DNA from: Rozella allomycis CSF55
Taxonomy: Eukaryota > Rozellomycota
NCBI GenBank assembly: GCA_000442015.1
Contig: KE560428.1
Coordinates: 1 to 64,000, forward strand
Length of the DNA: 64,000 bases
Reading direction: 5' to 3'
Shown here: piece by piece, positions 11,632 to 23,696 of the stretch
How positions within the stretch are numbered: position 1 is the first letter of the stretch
Layout: each line of letters begins with the position of its first letter
The notes under the pieces: model-generated
Database searches by the model: none
What the model saw: only the letters and a program-made list of their open reading frames with translations
What the model was told of the DNA's origin: nothing
Translations under genes and position numbers: made by a program

Positions 11632-13174
11632 ATGGCTGAAGTTTACAAAACAAGCAGCGGCCGAAAATACCATGCAGGCACAATCGCAATCGTAACAGTT
11701 GGACTCCCCGCCCGAGGCAAAACGTATATGGCGCACAAGCTAACACGCTATCTCCGATGGCTCGGCATCAAAACAAAATTGTTCAATGTTGGAACGTATC
11801 GAAGGCAGTGGATCGGGGCCCGAGTGCCGAACGGTTATTTCGATCCAAGTAGAAATATTAATAGAATTTTATAGGTAATAAGAAAAATGCGGAAGACCGC
11901 GTGAGAATTGCGAATGTTGCATTGTCGGATATGATAAAGTGGTTGATGGAGGGCGGTCAGATTGGAGTTTATGATGCTGCTAATACGACAAAGGAGAGGA
12001 GGATGGATCTTTTGAAGATATTGTCGGAAAGAGGGATCAAGGTAACGTTTATTGGGTTGTGTTATTGACTATCTTTGTTGAAGCGATTTGTGATAAGCCT
12101 GAAATTATTGAAGCGAATATAAAGGATATAAAGATTTCATCGCCAGATTATACGGGGGTGCCGGCTGAAGAAGCTGTGGCAGACTTTTTGGTAATCAATT
12201 GAATGATGAATTAAAAGAAACGAATTCAATTGTACGAATCAAGCTATGATACAGTGCAAGATGGGAATTTAAGTTTTATAAAAATATTTAACGTTGGAGA
12301 GCATATTATCATTAACAGGATAAAGGGCTACTTGCAATCTAAAATGGCCACGTTTCTTGCCAACCTGCATACCTCTCCAAGAACGATTTATCTTGTCAGA
12401 GTAATTCAAATCTTCATTTTTAACAATACAGCATGGAGAAAGTTACCCAAATCAGTACAAACAAGATCCTGGCCTTTCAGAGACTGGAACAACGTTTACT
12501 CAACAATTAAAATTATTCTTTCTTGATCATCGAAAGAAAAGCGATCGTCCTTTGGCTGTAATAAACTATTTCTTTTTAAAAAGATTTGGACTAGTGCAAA
12601 GAAGAGATCGTTGGAAATGGCTGCAATTTTACAACAGTCGTATCCCGTTTGTCATAAACCACAGCTAGCTGAATTAAACATGGGGATTTGCACTGGCTTA
12701 TCAGAATACGATATTCAAGTATGTTCAGTTATTAAGCGAGTCTTTTAGACAAAATACCCAAATGAATATGTTCGCCATTTAAAAGATCCTTATCATTACA
12801 GATATCCAAGAGGAGAAGTAAATTTAATTCATCAAACAACAAAGTCGTATCTTGATTTAGCAATGAGATTGGAATTTGTTATTTTAGAACTTGAAAAGGC
12901 GAAATGTGACGTTGTCATTTGCGCTCATGATACAGTTTTAAAATGTCTCTATGCATATTTCTTGGATAGACCTGATAATGTAATGTTTAATTCTGTTGCT
13001 TGAAAGGAAATACCCTTCCTCACCTTTCCTCGTCATCTTGTGTTCGAAATCACTCCAAGAGCTTATGGATACACTGAATCACGTTATTTCGTTCATCCAG
13101 TGGCTTTAGAAAGCGAGCCAGGATATACTCCAATTTATGAAAATGAGTTTAAAGTGTACACAGACAGGGAGTAG
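11632..13174 (+). CDS. 6-phosphofructo-2-kinase/fructose-2,6-bisphosphatase
   Basis: A bifunctional cytosolic enzyme that makes and breaks fructose-2,6-bisphosphate, the main activator of phosphofructokinase-1. The kinase half shows the Walker A GLPARGKTYMAHKLTRYL, then FNVGTYRR, and VYDAANTTKERR, followed by SICDKPEIIEANIKDIKISSPDY. The phosphatase half shows the catalytic RHGES, a TSAKKRS block, the acid residue in AELNMGICTGLSEYDIQ, RYPRGES, and the second histidine in VVICAHDTVLKCLYAYFLD. Both catalytic histidines and the glutamate are therefore present, so both activities are plausible. About eight introns of 26-30 nt interrupt it, for example 11846-11871. The start ATG at 11632 gives a shorter N-terminal regulatory segment than animal isoforms. 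The last residues are FKVYTDRE, with AATAAA just after the stop. Confidence 0.93.
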
Positions 13175-13275
13175 CAATAAATTCTTTTTAAAATATTTCT
13201 ATTTAGTTGTCTTGGTTCTTAAATAAATATTTTAAGCTTCTGACTCCTAGATTCCCATTCTTCCACCCTGGTGAA

Positions 13276-15051
13276 ATGGTTAGCAAGAAAAAGAAAGAAC
13301 AAGATTTTCAAAAAGTTAAATTAAAGGTGGGTAAAAAAGCACCTTTAAAAGATCATCACAAACAATTAAATTTAAAATCTAAAAATCTCGTTCTTCCCAC
13401 ACAACAAGCCCTTGAAGATAAAGAAGAAATAGTCAATCAAAGAAATCAAACTTTAAGAGAAATAATAAGTAAATGCAAACATCCAACAATGACTGTCAAA
13501 AAAGGTAAAAAAATTTATTGTTTTAAATGAAGATTCTTTATTTGACATTATAGAGTTTCTGAAAGATTATGGATTAGAGTCTTTGACAAATTATGAACAA
13601 AAATTAATGGAAAATACTCTTATATGTATGATGGATAACAACCAGATTGTCCGCAAAGGAACGTTAAAGTTGTTTGCATTTCTTAAAGAGATTGATTTTG
13701 ATTTTAATAAGCATATTTCTTTAATCCACGTTTATCTTCAATCTAGNGACTTGGGCGTTCGAACAGATTCGTTACAGTTTCTGGACTTGTTTGAAATCAA
13801 GTCTCCAATGTTCCTTTCATTATTCCATTCATTCTTTACATCAAAAACATTTCACTTGAAAGCAAAACTTTCAATATACAATTATTTTTATTTATATCTT
13901 AAAAGATGCATGTCAGGGTTAAAAGCCAAAGAGTCTATAGCCAATTTTGACTTTTTCAACGTTGAATCAGAGCAAAAATGTGAAGTTGAAGAAGAAATAC
14001 TGAAAAAAATCTTGGACACTTTATTCTTACAATGGATTGAACATAAGCATTCTCTGTCAATGATTCAAAGCAGTTCAGAAGAAACAAAATATCTCGGACT
14101 TGTTCTTAATTGTATAATATCTTTAACTAATATATTCAAAGAAAAAATAGACAATTCTTTGCCATTCCTTCAATCTAACTTCTCAGCGTGGATGAAAAGT
14201 CACGTATTTTTGTATTTCCCAATTCACAAATCAGATGACGCTGAACTATCCCGATTAAACAATCTATTGTGTGAACTTGTCAGCATTCTATCGCTTGCTG
14301 TGCCTGAAAATATTTTCTCGTTTATCTCTGAAAACTTTACAGACCTTTCACAATCGGTAATAGCATACGTTCCGCTACCTGTCATTTGTGACAATTTCAT
14401 TTCATTGAAATCTGGAATAAAGAAAATATCATTGATTTCGAGAATACAAAATGAAATAGAGTGTATTCCTCCAATGGTCTTATCTCAAATTCTTTTTGTA
14501 CTCCCAAGACTGATTTGCGAATTTTCATCAAAAAATGAAACAGAAACTGTCATTGTAAATGCCTTTTAGTTTTTAATAATAGTCGATTATAGCTTTATTT
14601 AAACTCATCCGAGAGTTGTTAGCAGATTACGACAATAATAGACTTTGCCTATTAATGTGTCCAATCTTTTACATAAAAAGTAAAAAGTCGATTTACTTTT
14701 AATATAGAATTGAATAAACCTGGACCGTTCTCTGCATTATCACGGGAAATTCAAACTAAAGTACTTGGTCTCTTATATAGTTTTAATCAAATCGATAGAA
14801 ATCTTTTTGAAAGTATTATCTTATGCTTCAATAGTATGAGCATCGATAAAGATTTAATAAACTTGTTGCTCTCAATTTTTAAATGGGACAACCTGGAAAA
14901 TGAGACCATGCTTGAAATCCTAGCAAATATTTCCAGGCTTGCTCAATCTGAAAAGGTAATCAGCTTTAAACCACTCAATTAGCCACTTGAATTGTTTTTT
15001 CAGTCCAATGAATGGGACTTTGAGAATTTTAAAATGATTTTGGCAAAATAA
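13276..15051 (+). CDS. IPI1: pre-rRNA processing protein IPI1 (TEX10 family)
   Basis: IPI1/TEX10 is part of the Rix1 complex, which works with the midasin ATPase in late 60S ribosome maturation. The N-terminus carries the diagnostic block KKKEQDFQKVKLKVGKKAPLK followed by KSKNLVLP. An armadillo-like helical body follows, with VRKGTLKLFAFLKEIDFDFNKHISLIHVYLQS and GVRTDSLQFLDLF. Introns of 27-28 nt lie near 13505, 14553, 14680 and 14955. An N at 13747 falls within a codon but the frame continues. The protein is about 540 residues. Midasin itself (40230-54000) lies in the same window, but the two genes are 25 kb apart and not obviously co-regulated. Confidence 0.85.
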
Positions 15052-15099
15052 GGTTAAAAGAAAATATAATATTTATAAAAATAAAAGTACAAAAGATTG

Positions 15100-15615
15100 T
15101 CATGAATTCTCCAAAATTGACTCGAGCATTTTTATCCGCTCTTCCAAAAGTAGATTTTCGGCTTCAAGTGTTTCAATTGAATCCTTCAATGTCGCCACAT
15201 ACTCTTTCTTTCTTTTTCTACACTTTAATGCCGCTATTCGATTCTTTTCTTGCAATTCTCTTCTCTGTTCTTCTGTCATCGAATCTCTCTTGCTTCTCTT
15301 AAATGACCTATTAATCGATATTGCGTTCCTTTTTCCTGTGGGGGCGGGAGGCAAATCTAATCGGTCAGGATTATCAGAATGCTCAAAACTTCGACCAGAA
15401 TCAAGAGATGACGTTGAATATAGTTTTGATGTTATAGGGGTATTGGTCTTTACATTTTGAAAGAAAAATTCTTCTAGGTCCAAAGACATAAGATTAATTG
15501 GCATATGATCAGATGAAGTTCGGACCATAGGCTCATTTAGATTCATTCTTTCCGAGTTTCCGTGGCTTAGCCTATTCTTCCGCGTTCTATAATAAAATCT
15601 TTGTAATTGATACAT
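15100..15615 (-). CDS. bZIP transcription factor, ATF/CREB type
   Basis: The C-terminus holds a complete bZIP: basic region with EKNRIAALKCRKRKKEY (the N-x-x-A-A-x-x-C-R signature) followed by a leucine zipper (LKDSIETLEAENLLLEERIKMLESILE). The KNRxAAxKCRxRKK form is that of the ATF2/Atf1/CREB group, which bind CRE-like sites as dimers and often act in stress responses. The N-terminal half is serine-rich and unstructured. The nearest usable ATG is at 15615 (MYQLQRFYY); an internal ATG at MNLNEPM is an alternative. The upstream HMG-box gene on the same strand ends at 15645, only 30 bases away, so the promoter must be very short or the two may be cotranscribed. Confidence 0.85.
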   Translation of the reverse strand: MYQLQRFYYRTRKNRLSHGNSERMNLNEPMVRTSSDHMPINLMSLDLEEFFFQNVKTNTPITSKLYSTSSLDSGRSFEHSDNPDRLDLPPAPTGKRNAISINRSFKRSKRDSMTEEQRRELQEKNRIAALKCRKRKKEYVATLKDSIETLEAENLLLEERIKMLESILENS

Positions 15616-15644
15616 GAATTGATTTAATGAAAATCGCTTTTTAT

Positions 15645-16756
15645 TCAATAGTTCGAATTAATATGTGATTGGTATTGGGGATATTGAAACGGCCAGATTT
15701 GAGAGTGGGAACTTGGAAAGAACATCATTGGGATGTTAGTGCCAGGTTTATGTGAAACCATATGCTGCAATTTAGACTTTGGGCTCGGTTGATTGATTGG
15801 AATCGATTTTTGAAGCATTGCAATGTCAAAAGGGGAGTGCCGCTCACATTTATTGCATGAAGATGAATTTGCACCAAAATTTACGTCCTGACAGTTTGAA
15901 TTGTTCTCTGCCTCTACTGTTTCTAATGATGCGGTAGACGTAATGAAGGTATTTTCAGCTGTATATTTCTTGATCTTCTTGTTCTCTTTTACTGGCTTTA
16001 ACTTTTTTATATCTTTATCATTGTACTCTTCATCTTGATTTGTTTTGAGCTTTGATTTCTTCGCTTGAAGTTCTCGATACTTCTCTTGCTCATCAGCAAA
16101 TCTAATTCTATCTTTATTCGCTTCATCAACAAATGGCTATATTGATTAAATTGTGATTTTACCCGCCTCTCGACAAAATTCATGGATTTCCAAAGCTCAC
16201 CAAGTTTTGAGCTTACTTGGCCAAAGGTTAGCTCTGGATGCTTTTTAGCCATCTCAGACCTTTTATGTCTATAAAATGCCAAGAATGATGAAATTGGTTG
16301 CTTTGGCGGTTTGGTCTTTTTCACTAGCTGTTTATTTGGTTTCTTATTTTTAGAATTCTTTTGCGAAGCTTGACTTATATTTATTTTACTGCTGTTTATT
16401 TCATTATCAAGTCCTTCTTCAATCATTAATCGAGTGACAAGGCCATTCAAAATCCGCCTAGCTTTTGCATTTTGAGTTTCGCCTTTATGATTTATTTCAT
16501 TAAAATTTATAAATTTATGCGCATCTTGATTCATTCGCATTAGTATATAGGCCAGTTCTTCCGAAGTAGTGTCATCAATGTTGACATTGTTTAGTGGAGG
16601 TTCAGTCCCTAGATGAATCTTGGCGTATTCACCCATTAAAGCAATAATACTTGAAACTTCAAGTATCTCTTGTTGTTCCTTGGATGACAGATGATATAGA
16701 GATCCTGAATCAAAGTTGGAAGGACTGTGTGACTGGTAGTCGTGCGGCGCGGTCAT
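15645..16756 (-). CDS. HMG-box protein
   Basis: A DNA-binding protein with one HMG box: PPKQPISSFLAFYRHKRSEMAKKHPELTFGQVSSKLGELWKSMNFVERR, completed after a 26-nt intron by PFVDEANKDRIRFADEQEKYRELQ. Without splicing the frame ends early at 16007, so the intron near 16135-16160 is decisive. With it the frame stays open to TGA at 15645-15647. Upstream of the box is a helical region of about 110 residues (ILEVSSIIALMGEYAKIHL). Downstream is a long low-complexity tail rich in Ser, Asn, Pro and Gln with a CNKCERH motif. The start is the ATG at 16756; it lies 100 bases from the divergent CHK1 gene. The target genes cannot be inferred. Confidence 0.85.
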
Positions 16757-16856
16757 AAAGAGTAAACAAATATCAAATTGATATAATGCATATATACGCT
16801 TCAAAATGATAATTTAAAGAGAATTTCATATCCTTTTCAAGACTTCGCCACATTTG

Positions 16857-18516
16857 ATGTTAGGGTTGAATCAAACAGATTCAGACTTGAATGTGATTAT
16901 TTCACAAAAATTACCAAATTATGAGATTATAGAAGAAATAGGACATGGTACTTATGGAAAGTAAGTGTTGACACTAAAATTTTTACTAGAGTATTTTTAT
17001 CTCGCTTTAAAGTTAACGGGGATCACAGAGCCATAAAATACATTCAATACAGTTCGAATCCAGCTCTTCAGCAACAGATTCACAAAGAAATAATAATACA
17101 CAAGGCCCTCAAGCATGTGAATATCATTCAAGTGTTCGAGGTGGCTGATTTACCACCTGTTTGTACATTGCTTGTGATGGAACTTGCAAGTGGTGGAGAA
17201 TTATTTGATAGGATTGAGCCTGATGTTGGTTTAGAAGAACAATTAACTCACTTTTACTTTTTTCAATTAATTCGAGCGGTCGAGTATCTGCATGGACAAG
17301 GTGTTTGTCACAGGGACTTAAAACCTGGTAATTGATAATTTAATTAAATACAGAAAATATTTTGCTTGATGTAGACGGAAATCTGAAACTGACTGATTTC
17401 GGATTTTCAACAATTTTCAGACATCAGAACAAGAGAAGAATGCTGGAAACAGCATGTGGAACTCCTGTTTACATGGCCCCAGAAGTCATGAAACGGTATT
17501 ATGACGGCGAACAGGTAGATCTTTGGTCGGCGGGTATTATTCTGTATGTTTTGCTAGTTGGAAGTATGAAAGGTTGTAAGTGCTAATTATAGATACACCA
17601 TGGGAAGAGCCAACAGAAAGAGACAAAGATTTTGCTAAATTCATCAGAGAAGGTCCCTGTGGCCTCGTGGAAGGAAGTTGGCAAAATCTTTCGAATGAAG
17701 TCAAAGGTAATCTCTTATTTTTATATTTTTCAGATCTCTTGTGCAATATACTAAGATTCGATCCGAAAGAAAGATTTACTCTGTCCAAGATAAAGAACCA
17801 TCCATGGTTTCAACAATCAAATCCATTACTTTCGCCTAAAGGTAATATTTATTCTTCAGGAATAAAAAATAGGATTGTGCGCTAATCCTGAACAATTAGC
17901 CATGAAGTTTGTTAAACACATTAAATCATCTCCTATTGATTACATCATGGACTTGAATGATGATGAATCGTAAGCATTACATGCATAAGTTAAGTAGGCA
18001 AGTATTTCCAGCTCTTTCTCAGCCAGATCCACTGTACAAATTTTCACAGGATATTTCAATGAAAGAAATAAGCTTTTCTCAGCCTTACGATATAACCCCC
18101 GGAAACCGCCATTCGCAACCACTTTTACCACCTCTTTCCGCTAACACGCCTGGCCAAAAATACAATTGGTTTATGCGATACTTTTCCTGCCATAGACTCA
18201 CTCGATTTTACTCTAAGAGTCACGAAACTGTGATCCTCAAAAAACTAAAAGACATTTTGCAGTCTCTACTTGTTCAGTTCAAAGTTAACGGCTCTAAAAT
18301 TACATTTTCCACGGTTGATAAACATAAATGCCCTTTAAATGGGGAAATTTCAATACTCAAAGCGAGCAACGATGTCAGAATCGTTGTTTACAAACGAAAT
18401 AAGGTATTTTTAATGCTTTCAATTCCAATTAGGGCGATCCTTTAGAATTTAAAAGATTTTACAAAATGTTCATTGAACATGTACGAGACTTGATCATAGA
18501 GAACAATTGTAATTAA
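16857..18516 (+). CDS. CHK1: checkpoint kinase CHK1
   Basis: A Ser/Thr kinase that halts the cell cycle after DNA damage. The kinase domain runs from YEIIEEIGHGTYGK through AIKYIQY, the [25 protein letters not shown] catalytic and DFG loops, CGTPVYMAPEVM and the substrate-lobe segment TPWEEPTERD. All catalytic residues are present. The C-terminal regulatory region has the conserved RLTRFYSK motif and a KA1-like end (STVDKHKCPLNGEISIL... then GDPLEFKRFYKMF), which identifies CHK1 rather than CHK2. About eight introns of 22-29 nt must be removed, for example those starting near 16960, 17336, 17565, 17706 and 18403. A short N-terminal extension precedes the kinase domain. AATAAA lies a few bases after the stop. 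Confidence 0.92.
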
Positions 18517-18541
18517 GCGAATAAATTGATTATTATATTCA

Positions 18542-19661
18542 TCATTGTCCATTTATTTGTGCCGTGGATGAAGCCATTTGTTGTTGTGACCTAACTCTCT
18601 CCATTCCCTTCCTCTTCATATGCCGAAAAGTGAAATATGCTGCTACTCCGACACATAGTGTTCCCACAGGTACAAACACTCCGACTAAAATTTTCCAAAG
18701 TAGTCCACTGTCTGTGGTAGTGTCAGTTTGAGCGATTCTTTGATAGGGCGCAACACCGGGCTTTGGTGTTTCCAGAATAGGATTAGCATCCCCAACAGGA
18801 CTTTCAACTACGGCCACAGTGTTAGTAGATACCACGTCACCTTGTTGCGCTATATTACAAAAAATATATACCCATTACGAAATGCGTTTCCATAAAACCC
18901 AGTCCCGCTTTGACATGGTTCATATTTACATCTTCCAATTTCGTTGGTATTGTAATACTTGCATTTGCTTTGCCCTGGGTATGTATTGTCACCACCTTGA
19001 AATGATGGCATTTGCATTGTCGATTGATTTCTGTTTGATTTGTATTCTTATTGAATAATGAAACCATTTGATACCTATACCACCACTAATGTTAATATCA
19101 GTGCATGAATAATAATCGCCCAACATTAAATGTCCTCCGAAAAATACCCATTGCAAGGTAGCAGGCCCATCTGGTAGCGTATCTGGAATCTTCAAACTTG
19201 TCTTGCAAAATTTTATTTGTTTCCCTGTCTCCAAAACGTCATCAAATGCATAATCGTGTTCAGCATCACTAATTTCGTGTAATAAATTTATAATACCAGG
19301 TTCCAGCAACTTCATAACAAGAATATTTTACAACTGATGCATCAAATGCTGATCTATTGTTTGAAGATGATTGAGGAACAATTGACAATCGAACAAACCC
19401 ACCAGTATGATTTTGCCGGGCCCATTCAACAACCATAGATGAACCTCTTTGATAAGTAGCTGGCGGTATGTAGTATGGATGCGTTGCCGGCAACGGGTTA
19501 GGCGAATCGCATGGACCAAAACAACTGGTATCATTCCAAATCGCATCAGCCCGACATCCTGATTTCGTGTAATATTGTGCAGTTCTAGACAGAGGAGTCA
19601 CCAGATAAGAATGCCCATAAACTATCGATATCAAAAAGGAAAGACAAACAAGAATTTCCAT
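18542..19661 (-). CDS. secreted, membrane-anchored LPMO-like protein
   Basis: The N-terminus (ATG at 19661) is a signal peptide, MEILVCLSFLISIVYG, and cleavage would leave a histidine as residue 1 (HSYLVTPLSR). An N-terminal histidine is the hallmark of lytic polysaccharide monooxygenases, where it forms the copper histidine brace. A second candidate ligand is the histidine in EWARQNHTGGFVRLSIVP. Several cysteines suggest disulfides. Introns of 28-29 nt lie near 19262-19289 and 19046-19073, and another near 18848-18876. Downstream come a cysteine-rich segment (CKYYNTNEIGRCKYEPC), a Thr/Pro-rich linker, one transmembrane helix (LLWKILVGVFVPVGTLCVGVAAYFTF) and a short basic cytosolic tail. The membrane anchor is unusual for this enzyme class. 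The family number is not certain and activity is inference. Confidence 0.7.
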
Positions 19662-19689
19662 TGCTCCTTGGCAACAAAGCAAAACTACT

Positions 19690-20797
19690 TTATTTTGATA
19701 CTAAAATCGTGTGATTCTCCAAAACACCGGATTTCAATAACTTGATAGTCCATTTTAAATAAACTATCCAGATCCTTCGAATTGATTCATTTTCTGGTTT
19801 GACTTCAAAATCTGATTGTATATTAGAAAGCCAAGATTCCATTGTTTTAATTGAAAAATGAGTCCAATTCTCTATCATTTCAATGAAAAGTCCGCTTTCT
19901 TTTATGCTACTCTCGTAATGATATATAGTTTGGCTTAATTGTCTTGGCGAAACGTCAGTATATCTACTGAGAATATTGAATGTTAGTTACAAATATTTCG
20001 ACAAAAAAGTAAAATAGTAGGCTAATTGATTGTCAGAATAACGCACTCCATTATTTTTTGCCGGTACAGTTACATTGATCAAGACATAACCACCGTGAGC
20101 AAGACAGGCGCGCAGTTTTTTAAAAAGGTTCAAAGTGTCTGGTATATTAAACATATTAAAGACTTCAAAAGCAACCACAGCATCAATCGCCTCTGGTTTA
20201 TAATTGTCGACAAAATCATAAATGTTGAACGTTGTCGGAGAAGTACTGTCCTTGTGAAATGAATAGAAAAAATCCAAATCTTCGCTGTTAAATTCATAAT
20301 ATTTTATCAAGTAGGTCTGTAGACAGCCAAATCCCGAGTTCAGGTCAAGCAAAACGTCATCCTTGCAAAGATGAAGCAGATGCTTTGACGTTATCGCTTC
20401 CAATGTGAACAAATTCGCCTGTTCAAGAGATTCAGCGCTACATTCCCATGTATCAAAAGTGCTCACAGAATGCCATTTGTGTTTTCCGTACATTTGTGGG
20501 AACAGTGCTTTTGAAGGAGAATCAATTGATTACCTGGCCATGAGTTACTGGTGGTAAAGTTTCGAAACCTTTTTGTACAGCAGCTCCAATAATCTAAAAG
20601 AAATGAAAAGCCGGGTAGACTGCTCTCGTAAACATCAAGTTCAACCTCTTCGCCATCTTCTTCAACTATGGGTTTAAAAAATAAATTGTATTTTACTATA
20701 CGAACACAAGTTTTTCCAAAATGTGTCAGCCAATATGATATACAAGAACAGAGCCAATACCAANTGCCAAAATGATTACGACCACAGAATAGTCCAT
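19690..20797 (-). CDS. membrane-anchored methyltransferase, cyclopropane-fatty-acid-synthase type
   Basis: The start ATG at 20797 opens a hydrophobic anchor (MDYSVVVIILA, an N at 20764, then LVLALFLYIIL). After introns of 31, 26 and 24 nt the soluble part reads ALFPQMYGKHKWHSVSTFDTW, ESLEQANLFTLEAI, the SAM-binding motif LLDLNSGFGCLQTYL, a loop with AVVAFEVFNMFNIPDTLNLFKKLRACLAHGGYVLINVTVP, and the C-terminal block RIWIVYLKWTIKLLKSGVLENHTILVSK. The order and the end of the protein fit the CFA synthase/mycolate methyltransferase/sphingolipid C9-methyltransferase superfamily. Those enzymes methylate lipid double bonds. The glycine-rich motif departs from the usual D-x-G-C-G-W-G, so substrate or activity may differ. 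The fungal sphingolipid enzyme also has N-terminal membrane segments. Confidence 0.65.
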
Positions 20798-20876
20798 GCC
20801 TCAAAGTTTAATCAATAGCCAAACATTAAACTATAAAACATAATTAACCGCATAAACCGAATTCTGAATATTTTAT

Positions 20877-21761
20877 TTAATTCTTAATGTACAATCTCCT
20901 AATTTCTTCCTCTGCCGTCCGAATCTGCGTAACAGGACAATATCCCTTTTCTCTCACAAAACCCAGTATGCATTTATAGCATCCAATCACTCCACTCGGA
21001 ATAGCAACCTCATTCTCATAATCCTTGCCACAAACCGGGCATTTCCCAGCTTCCAATTTCTCAATTCCATCAGGCGGCGGCACCGGAGGCGGCACAACCG
21101 AATACGACTTGCTTGATTGCTTGCTAGTTATAAACATTTCTATACACCGGACCGCAAACAATGCCAGCCCAAATAACACAGGCCATTTGCTCTTCGAGTC
21201 GTTTTCAAAATCTTGCGGGGATCTTCGTTCATAATGCTGGCCAAGCAATGCCAGGATCCATGAATAGTATTTATGGGATCTGAATATATACAGAATAGCG
21301 AATGCAGCATTGATTAGCTTGTCGAGTGCAAATATGGTTTTGACACGCTTGTCTTGTGAGAGAAGTGATAATTTGGAATGCACATATGGATAAAGAATGT
21401 GGAGGAGCCATGATAATTTGGGTTTAGATGGGGTTCTTTTAAGTCCATAAAAGATTTCTGTCAATGACGCACCTAATTTGGTATTGCAGTTTGAATTACT
21501 TTTTTCATGAAAGGATAAGTATTCAGTGTAGCCTACTAATAATAATGAAAGTTCATCTTGATATTTAATGCAAGGCAAAAAATATCGAGGAAATTGTTGA
21601 GCAAGAAGCTAATGTTATAACTTTTAAGAATGTACGGTGAAAGCGTAATTTAAGGTTGGTTTTAAGAGATCATTTAACTGTTCTTGAGCTAAACATTCAA
21701 AAAATGAAGGTCTGGAGTAATTAGAAGTGGTTGAAGAAATATGGCTTGAAAATTCAGCCAT
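20877..21761 (-). CDS. PEX12: peroxisome assembly protein 12 (RING ubiquitin ligase subunit)
   Basis: PEX12 is one of three RING proteins (with PEX2 and PEX10) forming the retrotranslocation ligase of peroxisomal import. The first exon begins at ATG 21761 and contains RPSFFECLAQEQLNDLLKPTLNYAF. A 27-nt intron near 21596-21622 joins it to LLAQQFPRYFLPCIKYQDELSLLL. The body has the membrane segments of the family, and the C-terminus has a proline stretch (VVPPPVPPPDG) followed by the RING: CPVC...GVIGCYKC...KGYCPVT. As in other PEX12 proteins the RING has fewer zinc ligands than a classical one. It shows that the organism has peroxisomes. Confidence 0.92.
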
Positions 21762-21877
21762 GGGCTATTAGAGGAAATGTAAAAAAGGAATTCACAGTAA
21801 TTGATCAAACAAATTCCAAATTCAAAAATAATTAAGAATAATTCTTAACATTAAGAATATTTAAAAGACAAATTTAT

Positions 21878-23696
21878 TTAATGACAACCCTGGTCACGTT
21901 TGCGTGGAGCGCAGCGAATGATATCATCAACTCTAAGAATCATTTCGGCAGCTTCAGAGGCACTTAATAAAACTTGCCTTTTGAGTTTGAGAGATTCAGT
22001 GACACCAAGTTGAATCATGTCAGCAACATCACCGTTGTACATGTCTAATGTTAAATGTAATGAAATAAAGTACCAAGACCGAACGAGTATTTTCCTTCAT
22101 TGTGGGCAGCCTTTAGTTTAGCGATGAGTTCAGAGCTGTCGTAGCCAGCATTGTCAGCAATGATGGTTGGAAGTTGGCGAAGGGCGTGAGAGAAAGATTC
22201 CATTGCAATAGCTTTCTTGCCAGGGGTGACTCTAGCAACATCGTCGATAGCTTTTGCCATTAACATTTCAGCGCTGCCACCGCCAAGAACAGTTTTTGGT
22301 TCTTTGACAGTTTGAGAAAGAACACAAAGGGCGTCATGTAAGGAGCGTTCAGCTTCATCTAAGAGTTGTTGAGTTGAACCTCTGAGGACGATAGTGCAAG
22401 CTTCACCAGCAGCAACACCAGAGAATTTAATCATCTTTCGTTATTAAAACAAAAAGGAAATACTTTTTCTTCACCAATTAAAACTTCTTCAATTAATTTA
22501 CAATGGCCAAGTTTGACTAATTCAGGATGATCAAACGTTGAAACAATTTCACCTCCAGTGACTAACGCTAATCTTTCTATCCCATCAAAGTCTGCGTGTT
22601 CAATCGCAGCAATTCCAGAATCAGCAAAAAGTTGTTCTGGATAATTATAAATCAATTGGCGATTCACAAAACAATTAATTTCATGTTTCTTAATTTTTTC
22701 AACTTTGTTTTTCATCTTTTCTTTTTCTGCTTTTTCTAATTCAGCCAATTTTCCTGTGGCTTCAACTTTGACACGTGCTCCAAAGATCTTTATTTTGTCA
22801 GTGTCCATAGCTACCCATTTCTATAAATAGATTTCATTACGAGTGTTTGCAATCAATATTTTAGCATTTTCAATTCTCTTTGGCTGATTCACTCCAATTT
22901 TCTTATTCAAAATAAACCCTTCATCTAAATATGAATCCACCAATCTTCCTCCAACTTTTTTAATGATTTGAATGTGTTCTAAATCTGTGCTTCCCTTCAA
23001 TCTCAAAACAGCTTCAACTGCCAACTTTGCAAAATAATCTTTATCTTGAGACAAAACTTTAGAACTCAAAGTAGTCTTGGCAATATTAATCAAATCTTTC
23101 TTAAATTCTTCTTCATTCAATCTTTTATTCCTTGAAATCATTTCTTACCCATTGTCAGTCGCCCTTGCTTCAAGTGCCTCTCTAGCAACTCCAGTCGCAA
23201 GTCTAAACCCTTCAATAATCGTTTGTGGATGGATCTTTCTATTAATCAAATCCTCAGCTCCCCTCAACAATTCTGACGCCAAAACACAAACAGATGTTGT
23301 TCCATCACCAACTTCATCATCTTGCACTTTGGAAATATCTTTTCTTATTCTTTCCATTTATTTTTACTAACCAAAACTTTCGCTGCTGGATTGTCCAAAT
23401 GAATAGACTTCAATATAGTCGCACCATCATTCGTCACCTGGATATCACCCTGTCCAGACATGGACTGCAATATTTTATCCTTTATTCACACAATATATTC
23501 CCTCATACCATCCCTTTAGGCCCCAAAGTACTCTTCACCAAGTCTCCAACCGCAATAGCTCCAACAAATGAATTCTACACAATAAATCACACTTATTTCT
23601 CATACCAAACGCGCATTCTCTGCCCTCTCCTCTGTCGCCTCTCTCTGCAAAATACTAGTCTATTATCATCAAAATATTCCTCCCTATTACCGTCAT
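21878..23696 (-). CDS. CCT2: T-complex protein 1 subunit beta (CCT2)
   Basis: A subunit of the cytosolic CCT/TRiC chaperonin that folds actin and tubulin. Spliced exons give [70 protein letters not shown] (ATP-binding), [51 protein letters not shown] and [27 protein letters not shown]. These are specific for the beta subunit. Introns are frequent and tiny (for example near 23390, 23500, 23590 and 23665). The most likely start is ATG at 23696, with only two codons before an intron, which is inference. The C-terminus is RKRDQGCH at 21878. AATAAA follows the stop by a few bases. Confidence 0.92.

Noticed and set aside
16007-16140. HMG-box protein ending at 16007
   Set aside because: That end lies in an unspliced reading through a 26-nt intron; splicing restores the third HMG helix and extends the frame to 15645.
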